A stretch of DNA of 64,000 nucleotides from Tillus elongatus (lineage: Eukaryota; Arthropoda; Insecta; Coleoptera; Cleridae). Position 1 is the stretch's first letter, and each line of letters opens with the position of its first letter. Position numbers and translations under genes: made by a program. The DNA lies in the NCBI GenBank assembly GCA_964006375.1, contig OZ023265.1:152468547-152532546 (forward strand). The letters are read 5' to 3'. The notes beneath the pieces were generated by a model, which was not told where the DNA came from, ran no database searches, and saw only the letters and a list, made by a program, of their open reading frames with translations. Below are positions 38,401 through 49,983 of this stretch, one piece after another.

Positions 38401-39195
38401 GTCTAATGCAGTGGGTGTCACGTTTCTTGACAACGTCACTCGGTCAATGGGCTCGCAAGTGGCGATAACCTCACCTTTCTTCAATGTGACTCTGTTAGTT
38501 TGCACGTTAGCCACTCTTATGGGTATTGTCTTCTTCGGGTCTACTAAGCATCGTGCGACGAGGGCACCATCATGTCTATCTTTTAGGGGCTCCGCTATGA
38601 GAGCAGACATACCATCAAGTTTCTTCTCTAGCCTGGCTCTGACAATCTTCTCACTGTTACCAGGAATCCGTGTATCCTCGTCGACAATAAGTCTCACCCT
38701 GAGATTAGCTTCGCCTGCTGTTGCAGATAAATACAACTCTTCGTTGCCGATTCTCAAAATCTTATTTTGGAAGTCCACTGAAAAGACATCAAACTCTTCC
38801 ATTATATCCAAGCCCAGAATAAATTCGTCGACGATTTCTGCGACGACAGCCTTGACCTGCAGCTCAGTACTGCCCAGCTTAATGTAAACAATGGCCTCTC
38901 CAAGCACGGGTATCCTATCTCCTTTCGCTGTCTCCAACACAGGCTGTTTGTTGGTCGTGAGTGCCGACATATTTGGCAACATGTCTGGACGTACAACGGA
39001 TCTAGTGGCACCAGTATCGATGGTGAAACTGCATTGTCTTCCGTCTATGCTGCCAGGTATAACGAGGCTCTCGCGGTAGCGTCGGATAGTGGAGACCCTG
39101 ACCTTGGGGCCTTGGGTCTCGCATGCCACGTGTTGCCCACCTACACAGGCCTCAGGTCGTTTTCCCTGATGGCGCTCCCTTTTGGTGTAATCTTG
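35495..39195 (-). pseudogene. Gypsy Pol polyprotein, one nonsense codon and one frameshift
   Basis: Continues in the same frame as gag after a TGA. The protease has 'IDTGATRSVV' (active-site DTG). The frame stops at TAG (38,122-38,124), just before the RT. RT from 38,085: 'VDYRKLND', 'LDLKSGYWQ', 'MPFGLCNAPATF' and the catalytic 'YLDDVMVI'. A one-base shift near 37,560 separates RT from the remainder. RNase H: 'FILDTDASQYGIGAVLSQ', 'RKELLAVV', 'RSDHSALQWL', 'HANADSLSRRP'. Integrase: an HHCC zinc finger including 'CKRCDQCASKKG', then the DDE core ('VAVDIAGPF', 'HTDQGRNFES', 'MVERHNRTINQ') and a C-terminal domain ending 'IERLSPYRG'. Domain order and sequence place it with 412/mdg1-like insect Gypsy elements, though the exact clade is not certain. 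Confidence 0.93.
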
Positions 39196-39198
39196 TCA
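39196..39198 (-). other. In-frame TGA between gag and pol
   Basis: Gag and the protease region share one reading frame, with a single TGA ('cgcaga TGA caagat') between the zinc knuckle and protease and no other stop in the 22 codons that follow. It may be a readthrough site or a point mutation in a fused gag-pol. Confidence 0.7.
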
Positions 39199-40545
39199 TC
39201 TGCGAGCCACCTGTTGGGTTTGTGAGCACTGCCTACTTATGTGCCCTTTCCTACCACACTTGTAACATTCTATGTCTGACCAATCTGCTTTCGTCCTACG
39301 TGCCCCAACCGGTACAGTGAGCTTGCTTATGGCTTCTTTTATCATTTTCATTTCTTGCCTTAGTTCCGCTGTCGTGTCTGCAAAGTCCTCTATCTCCTTC
39401 ACTTCGCGCAGCCTGTTGCGGCGAGGCTGAGATGCATTCGTCGCTGCTTCAAATTCCAAGCCATAAATTACGCAGTCCGTAAGTGTTTTGAACCTTCCGA
39501 GCCTTAAAGCTTGTTGCATTTCATTGTCAAGTACCCCATCGATGAAGGTCTGGACGGTGATCTGGTTGACAAATTCTTCTGGGGCTTGGGGATATGCCAG
39601 TCGTACAAGTTTCTCCACTTTGGCACTAAATTCTTGCAGAGTCTCATTTGGCTTCTGGACCCTTGTCTTTAGTTGTGTCTGGTAGACCTGGCTCATGTAC
39701 TTGTTACCATATCTCAAATCTAGGGCATGTATCACTGTTAAGTAGTTTTGCTGTTTCGACTCCGGGATGTTCTGGAGGATTTCTAGGGCTTTACCTCGAA
39801 GCGAGAGAATCAGAGCAGTGGCTGCCTGTTGTTCGCTCCACCCATTGCTGAGAGCTGCCGCCTCAAACTGCCTCCTATACATGGGCCACGATGTTTCTCC
39901 GTCAAAAGTCGGCGGCTTTAGGGTTCCATGAAGCTGCTGCACGGCTGGCATATCTTCTCCTGGACGATTTTGAACTGGAGACATTCCAGTAACTCCTCTT
40001 GGCTGAGTTCTATCAGTCTGACCCATCACCTGTTCTGTCAGTTCTTTATGTCTGATGTATGTGCCTTTCATCATCATCTTTATTTGTTCTTTCAATCCTT
40101 CAACTTCTTCCCATTGTTTATTCAAATCCTCTGTTACATTTTCTACTTTCCTGTTCACCACTCCTATTGCATTTTCCACATCTTCTACTTTCTTGTCCAC
40201 ATTTTCTATTTGTTCGTTGATCTGTTCAATTTCTCCTTTTACATCGACTCTCATATTGTGGAACATACTTCGGAGGTCTTCTTTGTCTTCTTCACGTTGC
40301 TTCTTGAGTTCTTCTTTATCTTCTTGTCGTCGTTGTTCGTCTTCTTCGCGTTGCTTCTTGAGTTCTTCTTTATCTTCAAGACGTCTCTGTTCTTCGTCTT
40401 GTCGTCTTCTCTCGTCTTCTTCGCGTCGTCTTCTTTTATCTTCTTGTCGCCGTTGTTCGTCTTCTTCGCGTTGTCTCTTCAGTAAGTCCATCAACTCTTT
40501 GATTTCAGCCATCTCGTCGTAGTCGGTCGTTCTGGTGTTTACCAT
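39196..40545 (-). CDS. Gypsy Gag protein
   Basis: Intact frame of 449 codons from ATG (40,545) to TGA (39,196-39,198). Residues about 15-180 are a highly charged coiled coil of repeated 'KQREEDEQRRQED'-type units, then 'EIEQINEQIENVDKKVEDVE' heptads. The middle holds the capsid-like region ('PTFDGETSWPMYRRQFEAAA', 'LRGKALEILQNI', 'QTFIDGVLDNEMQQAL'), typical of retrotransposon Gag. The C-terminus has one CCHC knuckle, 'CYKCGRKGHISRQC', for RNA binding. Pol follows in the same frame beyond the TGA, so it is reached either by readthrough or through a mutated single ORF. The coiled-coil block at the nucleotide level is a degenerate tandem repeat (40,290-40,480). Confidence 0.92.
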   Translation of the reverse strand: MVNTRTTDYDEMAEIKELMDLLKRQREEDEQRRQEDKRRRREEDERRRQDEEQRRLEDKEELKKQREEDEQRRQEDKEELKKQREEDKEDLRSMFHNMRVDVKGEIEQINEQIENVDKKVEDVENAIGVVNRKVENVTEDLNKQWEEVEGLKEQIKMMMKGTYIRHKELTEQVMGQTDRTQPRGVTGMSPVQNRPGEDMPAVQQLHGTLKPPTFDGETSWPMYRRQFEAAALSNGWSEQQAATALILSLRGKALEILQNIPESKQQNYLTVIHALDLRYGNKYMSQVYQTQLKTRVQKPNETLQEFSAKVEKLVRLAYPQAPEEFVNQITVQTFIDGVLDNEMQQALRLGRFKTLTDCVIYGLEFEAATNASQPRRNRLREVKEIEDFADTTAELRQEMKMIKEAISKLTVPVGARRTKADWSDIECYKCGRKGHISRQCSQTQQVARR

Positions 40546-40581
40546 TTACAGCTAGCTTACTTCACTTCTTCACTCACTTAT

Positions 40582-40597
40582 CCCACTTCTGACACCA
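40582..40597 (-). promoter_or_regulatory. Primer-binding site (tRNA-Leu-like)
   Basis: On the minus strand 'tggtgtcagaagtggg' starts 3 nt inside the 5' LTR. TGG plus 13 nt complementary to a tRNA 3' end is the classical layout; the sequence agrees with a leucine tRNA 3' end as I recall it. Confidence 0.75.
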
Positions 40598-40600
40598 AAT

Positions 40601-41500
<900 letters not shown>

Positions 41501-41827
41501 ATTCCAGCAGATAGTACATTACACCTGTGTTTCCCAAACTTTTTTAAAGCGTGACTTCCTTTTGGTAACAATTTTTGTTCGCAAACCACCTCCCGCCCCC
41601 CATTCCTTTTTACCAAACGGAAATTTATTTGTAACAAATTAAACAACAGCCATGCTATGGCATTTAATAATCATCTAATAACAATATCGAGACGCATACA
41701 ATCAAAGTAGAAAATTTGTTTGTTACTCGCGCCGTCTATGATCAAATAGCGCAAGTGCTTAGCCATTTTTTGGAAATTTCAACATGGTCAAGGACGTAAG
41801 GCTACATGCATTCTCGCAACAATTAGA

Positions 41828-41870
41828 ACCGTAGACTGGATTTGCTCTTATTAGAGCTCTTCAGTACGGC
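41828..41870 (-). ncRNA. Hammerhead ribozyme, decayed core
   Basis: Stem I 'gccgta' and its partner 'tacggt' are preserved, 'CTGAAGA' and stem II 'GCTC'/'GAGC' also, but the essential GAAA reads 'AAAT' and stem III is 'CCAGTC'. It should be inactive. Confidence 0.8.
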
Positions 41871-42141
41871 ATACTAATTGCAGCAAAAATACACCTATAA
41901 AGTAATACGGCTATAGTAGACAGCCTTTCAACACTAAGTGAGTGGTGGATGTGCCGCCACCTAGTTGCGGAACCAAGTAGTATGTTGTCACGCCAACTCC
42001 AAATAACACAAAGTGTTAAAAAATGGAGACTTTATACAACTAACTAACAATTTAGTAAATTGTCAGCCCTGGCCCATTTCTACCCTACTCTAATACAGGG
42101 ACAAAGTATGTAAGCCTAGATGCATTCTCGCAACAATTAGA

Positions 42142-42184
42142 ACCGTAGACCGGTTTCGCTCTCATAAGAGCTCTTCAGTACGGC
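42142..42184 (-). ncRNA. Type I hammerhead ribozyme, apparently intact
   Basis: Minus strand: 'gccgta', 'CTGAAGA', stem II 'GCTC'-'ttatga'-'GAGC', 'GAAA', 'CCGGTC', 'tacggt'. Every consensus core base is present and stem I is paired along its length apart from a terminal G-U. Differences from the copy at 24,418 are at the N7 position and in the stem II loop, both neutral positions, as expected if selection kept the core. Confidence 0.85.
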
Positions 42185-42711
42185 ATACTAATTGCAGCAA
42201 AAATACACCTATAAAGTAATACGGCTATAGTAGCCAGCCTTTCAACACTAAGTGAGTTGTGGACGTGCCGCCACCTAGTTTCGGAACCAAGTAGTATGTT
42301 GGAAATGGCGTGACAACGGTCTACAGTTCTAATTGTTGCGAGAATGCATCTAGCCTTACATACTTTGTCCCTATATTAGGGTAGAAATGGACCAGGGCTA
42401 ACAATTTACTAAATTGTTAGTTAGTTGTATACGGTCTCTATTTTTTTAACACTTTGTGTTATTTGGAGCTGGTGTGACAACATACTACTTGGTTCCGCAA
42501 CTAGGTGGCGGCACGTCCACTACTTACCTAATGGTCAAGGACAATGCAATACCAGATCTTTCTGGAATCATCCGTTTGCCTTTATATAACCAGCGAAGTG
42601 CTCACTGAGGCCTCATGTGCATGCTGTGTACTGTGCAGAGCAAAATATTAATATCTAAGAAAAATTCAAGCGTGTTGTATTCGTTCTTTGATATTTGTTA
42701 TTTTGATAAAT

Positions 42712-43321
42712 ATGAACAAATTTTAAAAAATAATGTTGGAACCAGTTATATCACAAAGTGGCAGGAATACAAATCAAAACATATTGTATAGTGATAAATA
42801 CCTTAAATATAAATTTACCGTTTTCTTTTTCAATAAACCGCAATTTGTGGTTTGTGGAGAAGTCTTATCAAAAAAGTTATGAAGCCATTAAAGCTGCTTC
42901 GACATTAAAGAAGCCAACATTCAGAAAAAAAGACAGGCCTGTAAAATTCTTTAAAAGACAACTAAGCTCCCTCCACAAGCAGCAAGGCACTTGTACGTCA
43001 TCAACAATTACGGACGAAAAAGCATTGCTAGTCAGTTATCGAGTTGCATATCGCATTTCAAAAGCCAGTAAGCCACATACAATTGCTGAATATTAAATTT
43101 CACCAGCAGGTGTTCAGATGGTGGAAATATTGATTGGTGGAAAGGAGGCTACAAAATTAAAAACAACACCTCTCTCCGATAACACTATCCAAAGGAGAAA
43201 AAGCGACAATTCAGAACAGACCTGTTTCTTATTGAAAGTTGTTTCTTTTTCTGTAGAAAAAACTACATTAACTGAATTTCAGCACAGGCGGTGTTATTCA
43301 CAGTCTAAAGCGAGATGTTGA
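42712..43321 (+). pseudogene. hAT transposase N-terminus with BED finger (ZBED5/FAM200-like), broken
   Basis: A frame from ATG 42,712 (stop after four codons, then open) shows 'YSDKYLKYKFTVFF', 'KPQFVVCGEVL', a BED zinc-finger start, then a shifted 'SKKL', 'MKPLKLLRH' and 'QHSEKK' in another frame. Next come 'KDRPVKFFKRQLSSLHKQQ', 'KALLVSYRVAYRISKA', 'KPHTIAEY' and 'MVEILIGGKEATKLKT', 'TPLSDNTIQRR', the hallmark order of vertebrate ZBED5/FAM200 and their arthropod hAT relatives. The catalytic and C-terminal dimerisation parts are absent after about 43,220. Several stops and frameshifts; non-functional. Confidence 0.8.
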
Positions 43322-43624
43322 ATTTTCGCAGATTCATTGGCTTAAGAGCGGTTAATTTTTATGATTATTTGCTAAAGTATAAGTCAGATGATGTGAAGGC
43401 TTAAAGTTGATTGAGTTCAGGTAAATTGGTGTAAACAAACTGGTAGTTAGTAGAATTACAATTTAATCTACATTATTTATTAGAACTCTTATTTTATCAG
43501 TGTTAAATACTGAGTTCATTGAAAGAACCTGCCAGTTTCATTCTTAGGATAGGCAATCCGTTTAACAGCAATGTTTTTAGCGGGTTGTCGAAGATATTTT
43601 ATAAATTTTGATAACCACAAAATA

Positions 43625-44905
43625 ATGGAATCGATTAGTGTGGGGACCTCTGAGGACAACGGGAGTCCCCAAGAAAACATTAGAGCAGAAGATATAAGTA
43701 ATGTTACAACGCAACAGAAAACATATTCTCATATTGCCAAATCCCAGCCAATCTATAAAGATCAAGTAATTATTATAAGCGCTCAAGAAACTTTAGAGCT
43801 ATCCGACGTAGCACACCGTCGGAAATATTATAGGACCTAAGAATATCTGGTTTGTCCAAAATCTCAAACAACAGGGTGTGCATTTATTTGCAGATGCTAA
43901 GTTGGTTGAAGCCTTCGTACAAAATCACAGCAAAATACTGGTTGGCGTTCGATGATTGATAACTCCAGCCAGTAGGATAATTATGTCACATGTATGTACA
44001 TCAGTCCCCAACAATGATAAAACAAATTGGTCTGACTCCCGTATTATCTATATCGCCTCTGAGAGCAAACGTGAAAGGAGGCGCATACCTATAGGTGCTC
44101 GGTTTTAGAAGACAAATATTTGTTAAGCCTCTAGATGATATAACTTTGCCGCCATCGTCTGTAATTGATTATGGTAGTACAAATTATAGAACATTCCTAA
44201 ATTGCGATAACATGACTCGTTACAACTGTGAACAGCCAGGGCATATAGCAAGCAACTGCCCTAACAAAAGGAAAGAAGTCAGTCCGCCGCCATTTACATC
44301 TTAACCAAAATCAAAATCATATACTGAAGAATAACAAAACGGTTCAAGGAAAAGTAATATTACAGTTGACGTAAGCCCACCAGAAGCATCGCGTTCAAAA
44401 GAGCCCCACAGTCAAGCTCTTGCGCCACAAGTTTAGAAAACGATGAAGATACTTTATTTTTCTCTAATTATCAAACCAATGCAAAAGAAGACTGCTTCAC
44501 TGTTCCTCCACCTCAATATAAAAAAAAATTGCAAGAAAACCTAAAAGAGCTGACCAACCAGAAAACGTAATACCTCCAATTGCCGAAATGATACTTCCTG
44601 TTGAGGAATTTATAGGGAATGCGTCACCATCATTCGCCCTTAATTTCAACCAAACAGCACACATCTTTGAAAATGTTTATCAAAACCCAGATCCACTGAG
44701 GATAGCAAAAGAATAGACGCAAGACACATATGTATGTCTTAATGGAAATGCTTTCTAAATTATAGTCTAGATTCACACATAGAGCCATCAAGGGGAGATG
44801 TACTAGAATAAAAAAGAAACTTTCGTGGTAACTAAAACTAAAAGAACTAGAAACTGGGTCAGAGACAGACACCGATCTCTCTGAAACAAGTTTTAGCACT
44901 GAATA
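43625..44905 (+). pseudogene. LINE ORF1 (gag-like, CCHC knuckle), broken
   Basis: ATG at 43,625 gives 'MESISVGTSEDNGSPQEN' and 'TYSHIAKSQP', typical of insect LINE ORF1. After frameshifts, 'RRQIFVKPLDDITLPPSSV', then 'YGSTNYRTFL' and a zinc knuckle 'RYNCEQPGHIASNC', whose first Cys is replaced by Arg (TGT to CGT). Near the end: 'FNQTAHIFENVYQNPDPLRI' and 'ELETGSETDTDLSETSFSTE' up to a stop at about 44,905. At least three frame disruptions. ORF1 products bind the element RNA; this one cannot be made intact. Confidence 0.7.
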
Positions 44906-44917
44906 AGCATTTTAATT

Positions 44918-45062
44918 TTACAATGGAATTTAAACGGTGTTTACAGTCACTTAGAAAAACTTAGAGTGGTAATCTAAGAAAGTAATCCAAAAGTAATTTG
45001 TCTTCATAAAAAGTGTCCAAAATATGAAGAGGCAAGAATACGTAATTGTGTTCCACAAACCA
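44918..45062 (+). pseudogene. LINE ORF2 endonuclease N-terminus (EEP family), fragment
   Basis: 'QWNLNGVYSHLEKLRVVI', stop, 'ESNPKVICLHKKC' corresponds to the start of LINE apurinic-like endonucleases ('QWN..G..S...EL...I....P.VI.LQET'). The catalytic Glu of the 'LQE' motif is not preserved (LHK). Only about 45 codons remain. Confidence 0.7.
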
Positions 45063-45065
45063 TAA

Positions 45066-47870
45066 AAGATGCCCTCACCCTGTCTCGGTTTTTCTTAATA
45101 AAAAAAATGAAAAGCTTGCCCGGCTTCTGGCTCGTTGCAATTTAGGAAAAGGGAGGTTTTGGAAAAATAAAGAAAGAAGTAAAAGGAAATTAAACAAACC
45201 ACAGGGAAGAGTAAAAGATAAAGAATAGAGAATGGTTAGGCTACACCCGGGAATTGGGAACTTCAGCGTCGGCAGTTGGTACCAGGCTCAGCAGGTATGT
45301 CACGACTATTTGCCTACTTCTAGTGACAGGAGCAACAGTTGTTAAAAGAACGGTTTTGGGGGTTAGAAGTTTATAAATTAATAAATTATTCACACAAAGT
45401 ATTTTAGTTAATTATCTGATAGTTAAATAAATACAACGACATCAACGGTAAGTGAAATTTAATAGCTGGAATCACAACACCATAAGTGAGGAATGGTTAC
45501 ATTAATTAAGTGTTGTATTTTAGGCTGACACTCAGCGATGGTAAAAATGTGTTACTGTGTCAGACATGTAACTATTAATTTAATTTTATTTAACAAAGAT
45601 GCAGAGATCCCCCTTACAGTCGACTGCTCGAGTTTACACACAAAGACAAGGTTAGAACATCAACTTAAACGTATGTATAGCTTAATAATGATCTGATTGT
45701 AAGTGTACTACTCAAGGTACACAAAATAAACAAACAAAAAAAAACTTCGTGGCCTTATCTGGAACTTAGTCCTTGTCCTTTAACTTCTTTGGGCCCTGAG
45801 GAGTGAGTGCTGACCCAGTTAAAGGAGAAAACACCACAAGATTTCAGCCCCCGGCAAGAAACCCCAAATGTGTGAGGTTTCTTTTCTGACAAAAATATAA
45901 ATAATTCCACTGAAGTTTAATAATTTAATTAATTGATTAATTAATTTCATATCCCAAATATTTGTAAAGTTGTAACAAGATCCAGCTTCTAGCTGCAGTC
46001 AACTTTTTTAAGATCTTTCTGATCGCAACCTTATTGTTTAGTCACAGGAATCTTAGTAAAAATATAATTTCATATGAATATTAATCTTGAACCAAAGAAC
46101 AAAAACTTGTTGGAATTTGATAAAAAGTGATAAGAGAGATGTTAATATTTCATTTAAAAATTATTTTATAACTATATCTGGTAGAAAGAGACAATGAAAA
46201 ACATGACACTATACACTGAAGAGAGATAGAAAAACATGGACTGTCATAAGAGAGAAGGAGACAGTACATACCTAAGGGCAATTGCTATTATTAAAAATGT
46301 AAACAGAACCTCAAATAGAAACTTGTTTACTGTTTTGGACTTTAGGTTAATTCTTTACAAGTGAAATTAGATAAAGAGGGTTGTTTATTTGTATTAAACC
46401 TTAAACTACAACAAAAGTGAAAGTTCAATTGACGCCTTTCCAAGGTTTTACAAGTGTGCATTACAAACAAACTGTTTATATACCAAAACAGCAAACTGTT
46501 AGCTACAGAGTGTTCACAAGTGAGTATTATGTCCATATATTAACTATGTTTTTCACCCCTGGAGTTAACAATCTGTTATAAATATAAAGAGAGGTTTAGA
46601 ACCGTCTCAAACCGAAGTAATGAGACTCAAAAAAATATATTGCAACTTCTAAAAGACATTGAGTTAATTGATCAGATATAATTATTAAACAAATAAACTT
46701 TAAATTATTAATTCACAAATATACATTGTTATTGTTTTTATTAATATTATATAGAGCAAGCGTTACTTTTAATATTTGTTAAGTTATCAATCAGTAGATC
46801 TATTATATTTGTGCGTGGTAGCTAAATAATTTAGAACTTTTTTTTAAGAAAACAAACTTTGGCTGAAAAAATATTATCGACTAAGGAAATACAGCTATCA
46901 ATTTAACGTTATGTCTTTAAATTAAAATAGCACATTCAACTTTTATTTGCACCACTTGATTTCCAGTTGTACTTGCCTCAGATCCAACTGCCAATACCAG
47001 GTCAGCAAGTCAATCAGTGTAATTGAGTGAAAGGGATCTTAATTAAGATTCTTTCCTGGATAATTGATACCGACGAACTCTGGTTTATTTTTAAACTCTT
47101 GATCTAATTAATATCCCTTCTGTATTTGGCCAATCATTTACACCTAAGAAAAGTATATGGCTACGCACAACCACTTACTGCGAGTCAGCGAATTTTTGTA
47201 TAAAATAATTCATTATCACAGAGGTCACTACTTTTAAACTTTTAAACTATTTCAAAATTTCTTGAAGATGATATATGATCCAGCTATTAGTGGTCTCTTG
47301 ATTTTTTATACTGTTTATTTTAAAATAAATTAGTAAGCTGATTTTATTTCATCATTATCTTACTTATTCCTACTCTACAGGATGTCCTTATTTTCGGAAT
47401 GTATTTTCAGGGATACAACTCAAAATTGTGAGAAATTTCTTTATTTTAGGAACGTATTTTCAAGAATTCAACTCAAAATTTTGAATACTATAAAAAACAA
47501 AATGATTATTTGACGTGGTAGGTAACATTTAAGGTTTTTTTGTGTGTGTATGTCTAATTACCGAAAATCATATTTTTAGGTCGGAAAATAAGTGTTTGCC
47601 ACGTTTAGGATTAACAAAGTTTCCCTATCTTTTAAAAATATTTTGATAAACATAATTTCCTTGAAGAGATCACGGATTAAAAAAAATTAAATAAGCTCCA
47701 ACTACGATCCGTACAATCCATATCTGGGATCATTCCGTATCTCCGATAATAATAAAGTTATTTTGATGAAGTTCGGTACATAGGTTTTTACTAGAAACTC
47801 TATAAGTGAAGATAGGAACCTGTGATGAGCACTGATAAGTACAATTTGGAGAACCCAATTCATCACAATA
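45066..47870. other. AT-rich stretch without recognised genes
   Basis: Frames such as 45,046-45,228 (plus) and 46,342-46,536 (minus) are short and unremarkable. A short tandem duplication of about 55 bp ('cggaatgtattttcaggg' and 'ggaacgtattttcaagaa') lies at 47,393-47,500. Elsewhere I see nothing I can support. Confidence 0.4.
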
Positions 47871-47887
47871 CAGTTTTTAGACCTGGC

Positions 47888-47919
47888 GATCGTTTCGCTA
47901 ACGAAGTTAGCGTCATCAG
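47888..47919 (-). ncRNA. Hammerhead-like motif of PLE P4
   Basis: Minus strand: 'CTGATGA', an extra C, a stem II of 'GCTAAC'/'GTTAGC' with a TTC loop, then 'GAAAC' and 'GATC'. The two conserved boxes and stem II are perfect. The flanks do not give an obvious stem I, and the extra base before stem II departs from the consensus, so activity is doubtful. Confidence 0.5.
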
Positions 47920-48124
47920 ATGGATGAACAAACTAAGTGAATAAAGACTAGAACTACTATTTATATATTAGTTGCCAAGCAGTTGCTAATAGCGTCCTGT
48001 AGGAAGGTATACAAACAGACCCCCACTGTTCAGTCTTAAATCCCTGTAATTAAAACTGCATACCTGCTTTTGTTATAGTGTGTATCATTATCAAATACTA
48101 CTTCTTAGAAGGACACACTAGTTA

Positions 48125-48615
48125 TTAAGATAACAGTTCGAACAATGAACTACATAAAACCGGACCTACTCTATTCATCGAAACATTGAGATTTTCGTTG
48201 TCTACATGATGGTTATTATCCAAAATCCAAATATGCTGAGAAATACATGACTTGTCAATAGTGCCATATCTCAGTTGCGCTAAATGATCTTTAAATCGAG
48301 TTTCAATAGTCCTTTTAGTTTGTCCAACATATTTAAATTCACAATCATTGCAACCCATTTCATAGACTCCCGATATTACTGTGGTTTCATCTTTATTCTT
48401 TGGGTTACCTAGCAAATTTTTTAATCTGTGTTTTTTTTTTTTGGTGTAGAAAATGTTAGCTGCAAATTGGCTTTCTTCAAAATGCTATTAAAACCTCTCG
48501 TAATTCGCGATGCGAATGGTAAACAGGCAGGGGTGTTGTCTGGTCTATCTTTTCTGGAAGTCGCAGATTCCGCTAAGATCTTCTTTGTTTTATGTTTATT
48601 GACTAGTTTCTCCAC
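48125..48615 (-). pseudogene. PLE linker and GIY-YIG endonuclease (P4), broken
   Basis: Upstream frame (48,421-48,615): 'CLPFASRITRGFNSILKK' and 'LQLTFSTPKK', the region between RT and nuclease in PLEs. After a stop and frameshift at about 48,420, the nuclease frame reads 'LGNPKNKDE', 'SGVYEMGCNDCEFKYVGQTK' (GIY...Y-V-G motif intact), 'TRFKDHLAQLRYG' (conserved Arg) and 'KSCISQHIWILDNNHHVD', ending at 48,125. The GIY-YIG fold nicks DNA at the target for priming reverse transcription. Confidence 0.85.
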
Positions 48616-48640
48616 TAAGCAGACAGAGAACAGGATTAGA

Positions 48641-49271
48641 GCAGTCTAGATGAAAATAACCATTTTATACCTGGTACGTCGTAAAAGCTAATTTCTATCT
48701 CGCAATCATTACAAGAAATTATTTTAATTTCCGCAAGATTGTTGGGAGGCAATCCAACTTCTACCTTATCATCTTTATCCAACGTTGTGCCCTAAGTAAG
48801 GGCCTGTGGACGTTACCACCACTGAAATGGTGATAGTAGTTAACTGTTGTTTGAAGTCCATCTATGAAAAGAACAAAATATGTTAAAGTTAAGTAACTCT
48901 GAAAGTTTAGGAATTTTGTAAACAGTTTTAAGAAAAAAGAAATGGGTTTTTGTAATTAAATTCCATCTGCAAGATGCCATAGCGGGTCTAATTAAATTTG
49001 TTTTTTTTATTCATTAAAATCTGTGTTTCATTTGAAGAAGTCTGTACCGGTTTTACTTTATTTTTATTTTATTAACTAACACCTTCTTTAATTAAAGAGC
49101 AGACCGCCTGCTGGTTTTTATACAAACAATGTAAGCAAGTATTGTTTTACGGGTGGCGGCATCCTTTATCTTTATCTTTGTCTAGATACCTGTCTGGTGG
49201 ACATTTTTCTTGTAAAATTGAGCTAATTAAAAATAAATCAATAGACTCTTATAAAATTAAATTAAAAGTTC
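48641..49271. other. Unassigned stretch
   Basis: No recognisable coding or repeat signature, except perhaps upstream remains of PLE P4. Confidence 0.35.
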
Positions 49272-49975
<704 letters not shown>

Positions 49976-49983
49976 AAAAATGT

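Larger units (their letters stand above)
41797..42532. mobile_element. Retrozyme-like locus RZ2 (direct dimer plus inverted unit)
   Basis: Two direct units (antisense on the plus strand) with ribozymes at 41,828-41,870 and 42,142-42,184, spaced 314 bp. Then an inverted unit starts at about 42,322 ('acggtctacagttctaattg') and runs to 42,532 without a ribozyme core. Shared blocks in every unit: 'gcattctcgcaacaattaga', 'cggcatactaattgcagc', 'aacactaagtgag', 'gcggaaccaagtagtatgtt'. Same architecture as RZ1. Confidence 0.8.
41528..43330 (+). mobile_element. hAT element remnant (ZBED5/FAM200-like), split by RZ2
   Basis: 'cctgtgtttcccaaactttt' followed by 'cgtgacttcctttt' at 41,530-41,570 has the look of a hAT left terminus (CAGNG-TTCCCAAAC type). 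The BED finger/transposase N-terminus begins at 42,712. The retrozyme-like block 41,797-42,532 lies between terminus and gene and was probably inserted later. The right terminus was not found. Confidence 0.65.
43625..45065 (+). mobile_element. 5' portion of a Jockey/I-type LINE (ORF1 and start of ORF2)
   Basis: A gag-like ORF1 with a zinc knuckle is followed closely by the N-terminus of an EEP-type endonuclease. Homology ends shortly after 45,060, so the 3' bulk is lost. The 5' end probably begins upstream of 43,571. Confidence 0.7.
47880..48640 (-). mobile_element. Penelope-like element P4, 3' part
   Basis: Minus-strand GIY-YIG coding region (48,125-48,615) followed by a 3' UTR that holds a hammerhead-like hairpin at 47,888-47,919. 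Different family from P1-P3 (low protein similarity). The RT domain is missing. Confidence 0.8.

Noticed and set aside
39928..40522. Plus-strand Ser/Phe-rich frames opposite gag
   Set aside because: Antisense shadows of the repetitive coiled-coil coding region of Gag. Other plus-strand frames between 35,495 and 40,545 are likewise opposite pol.
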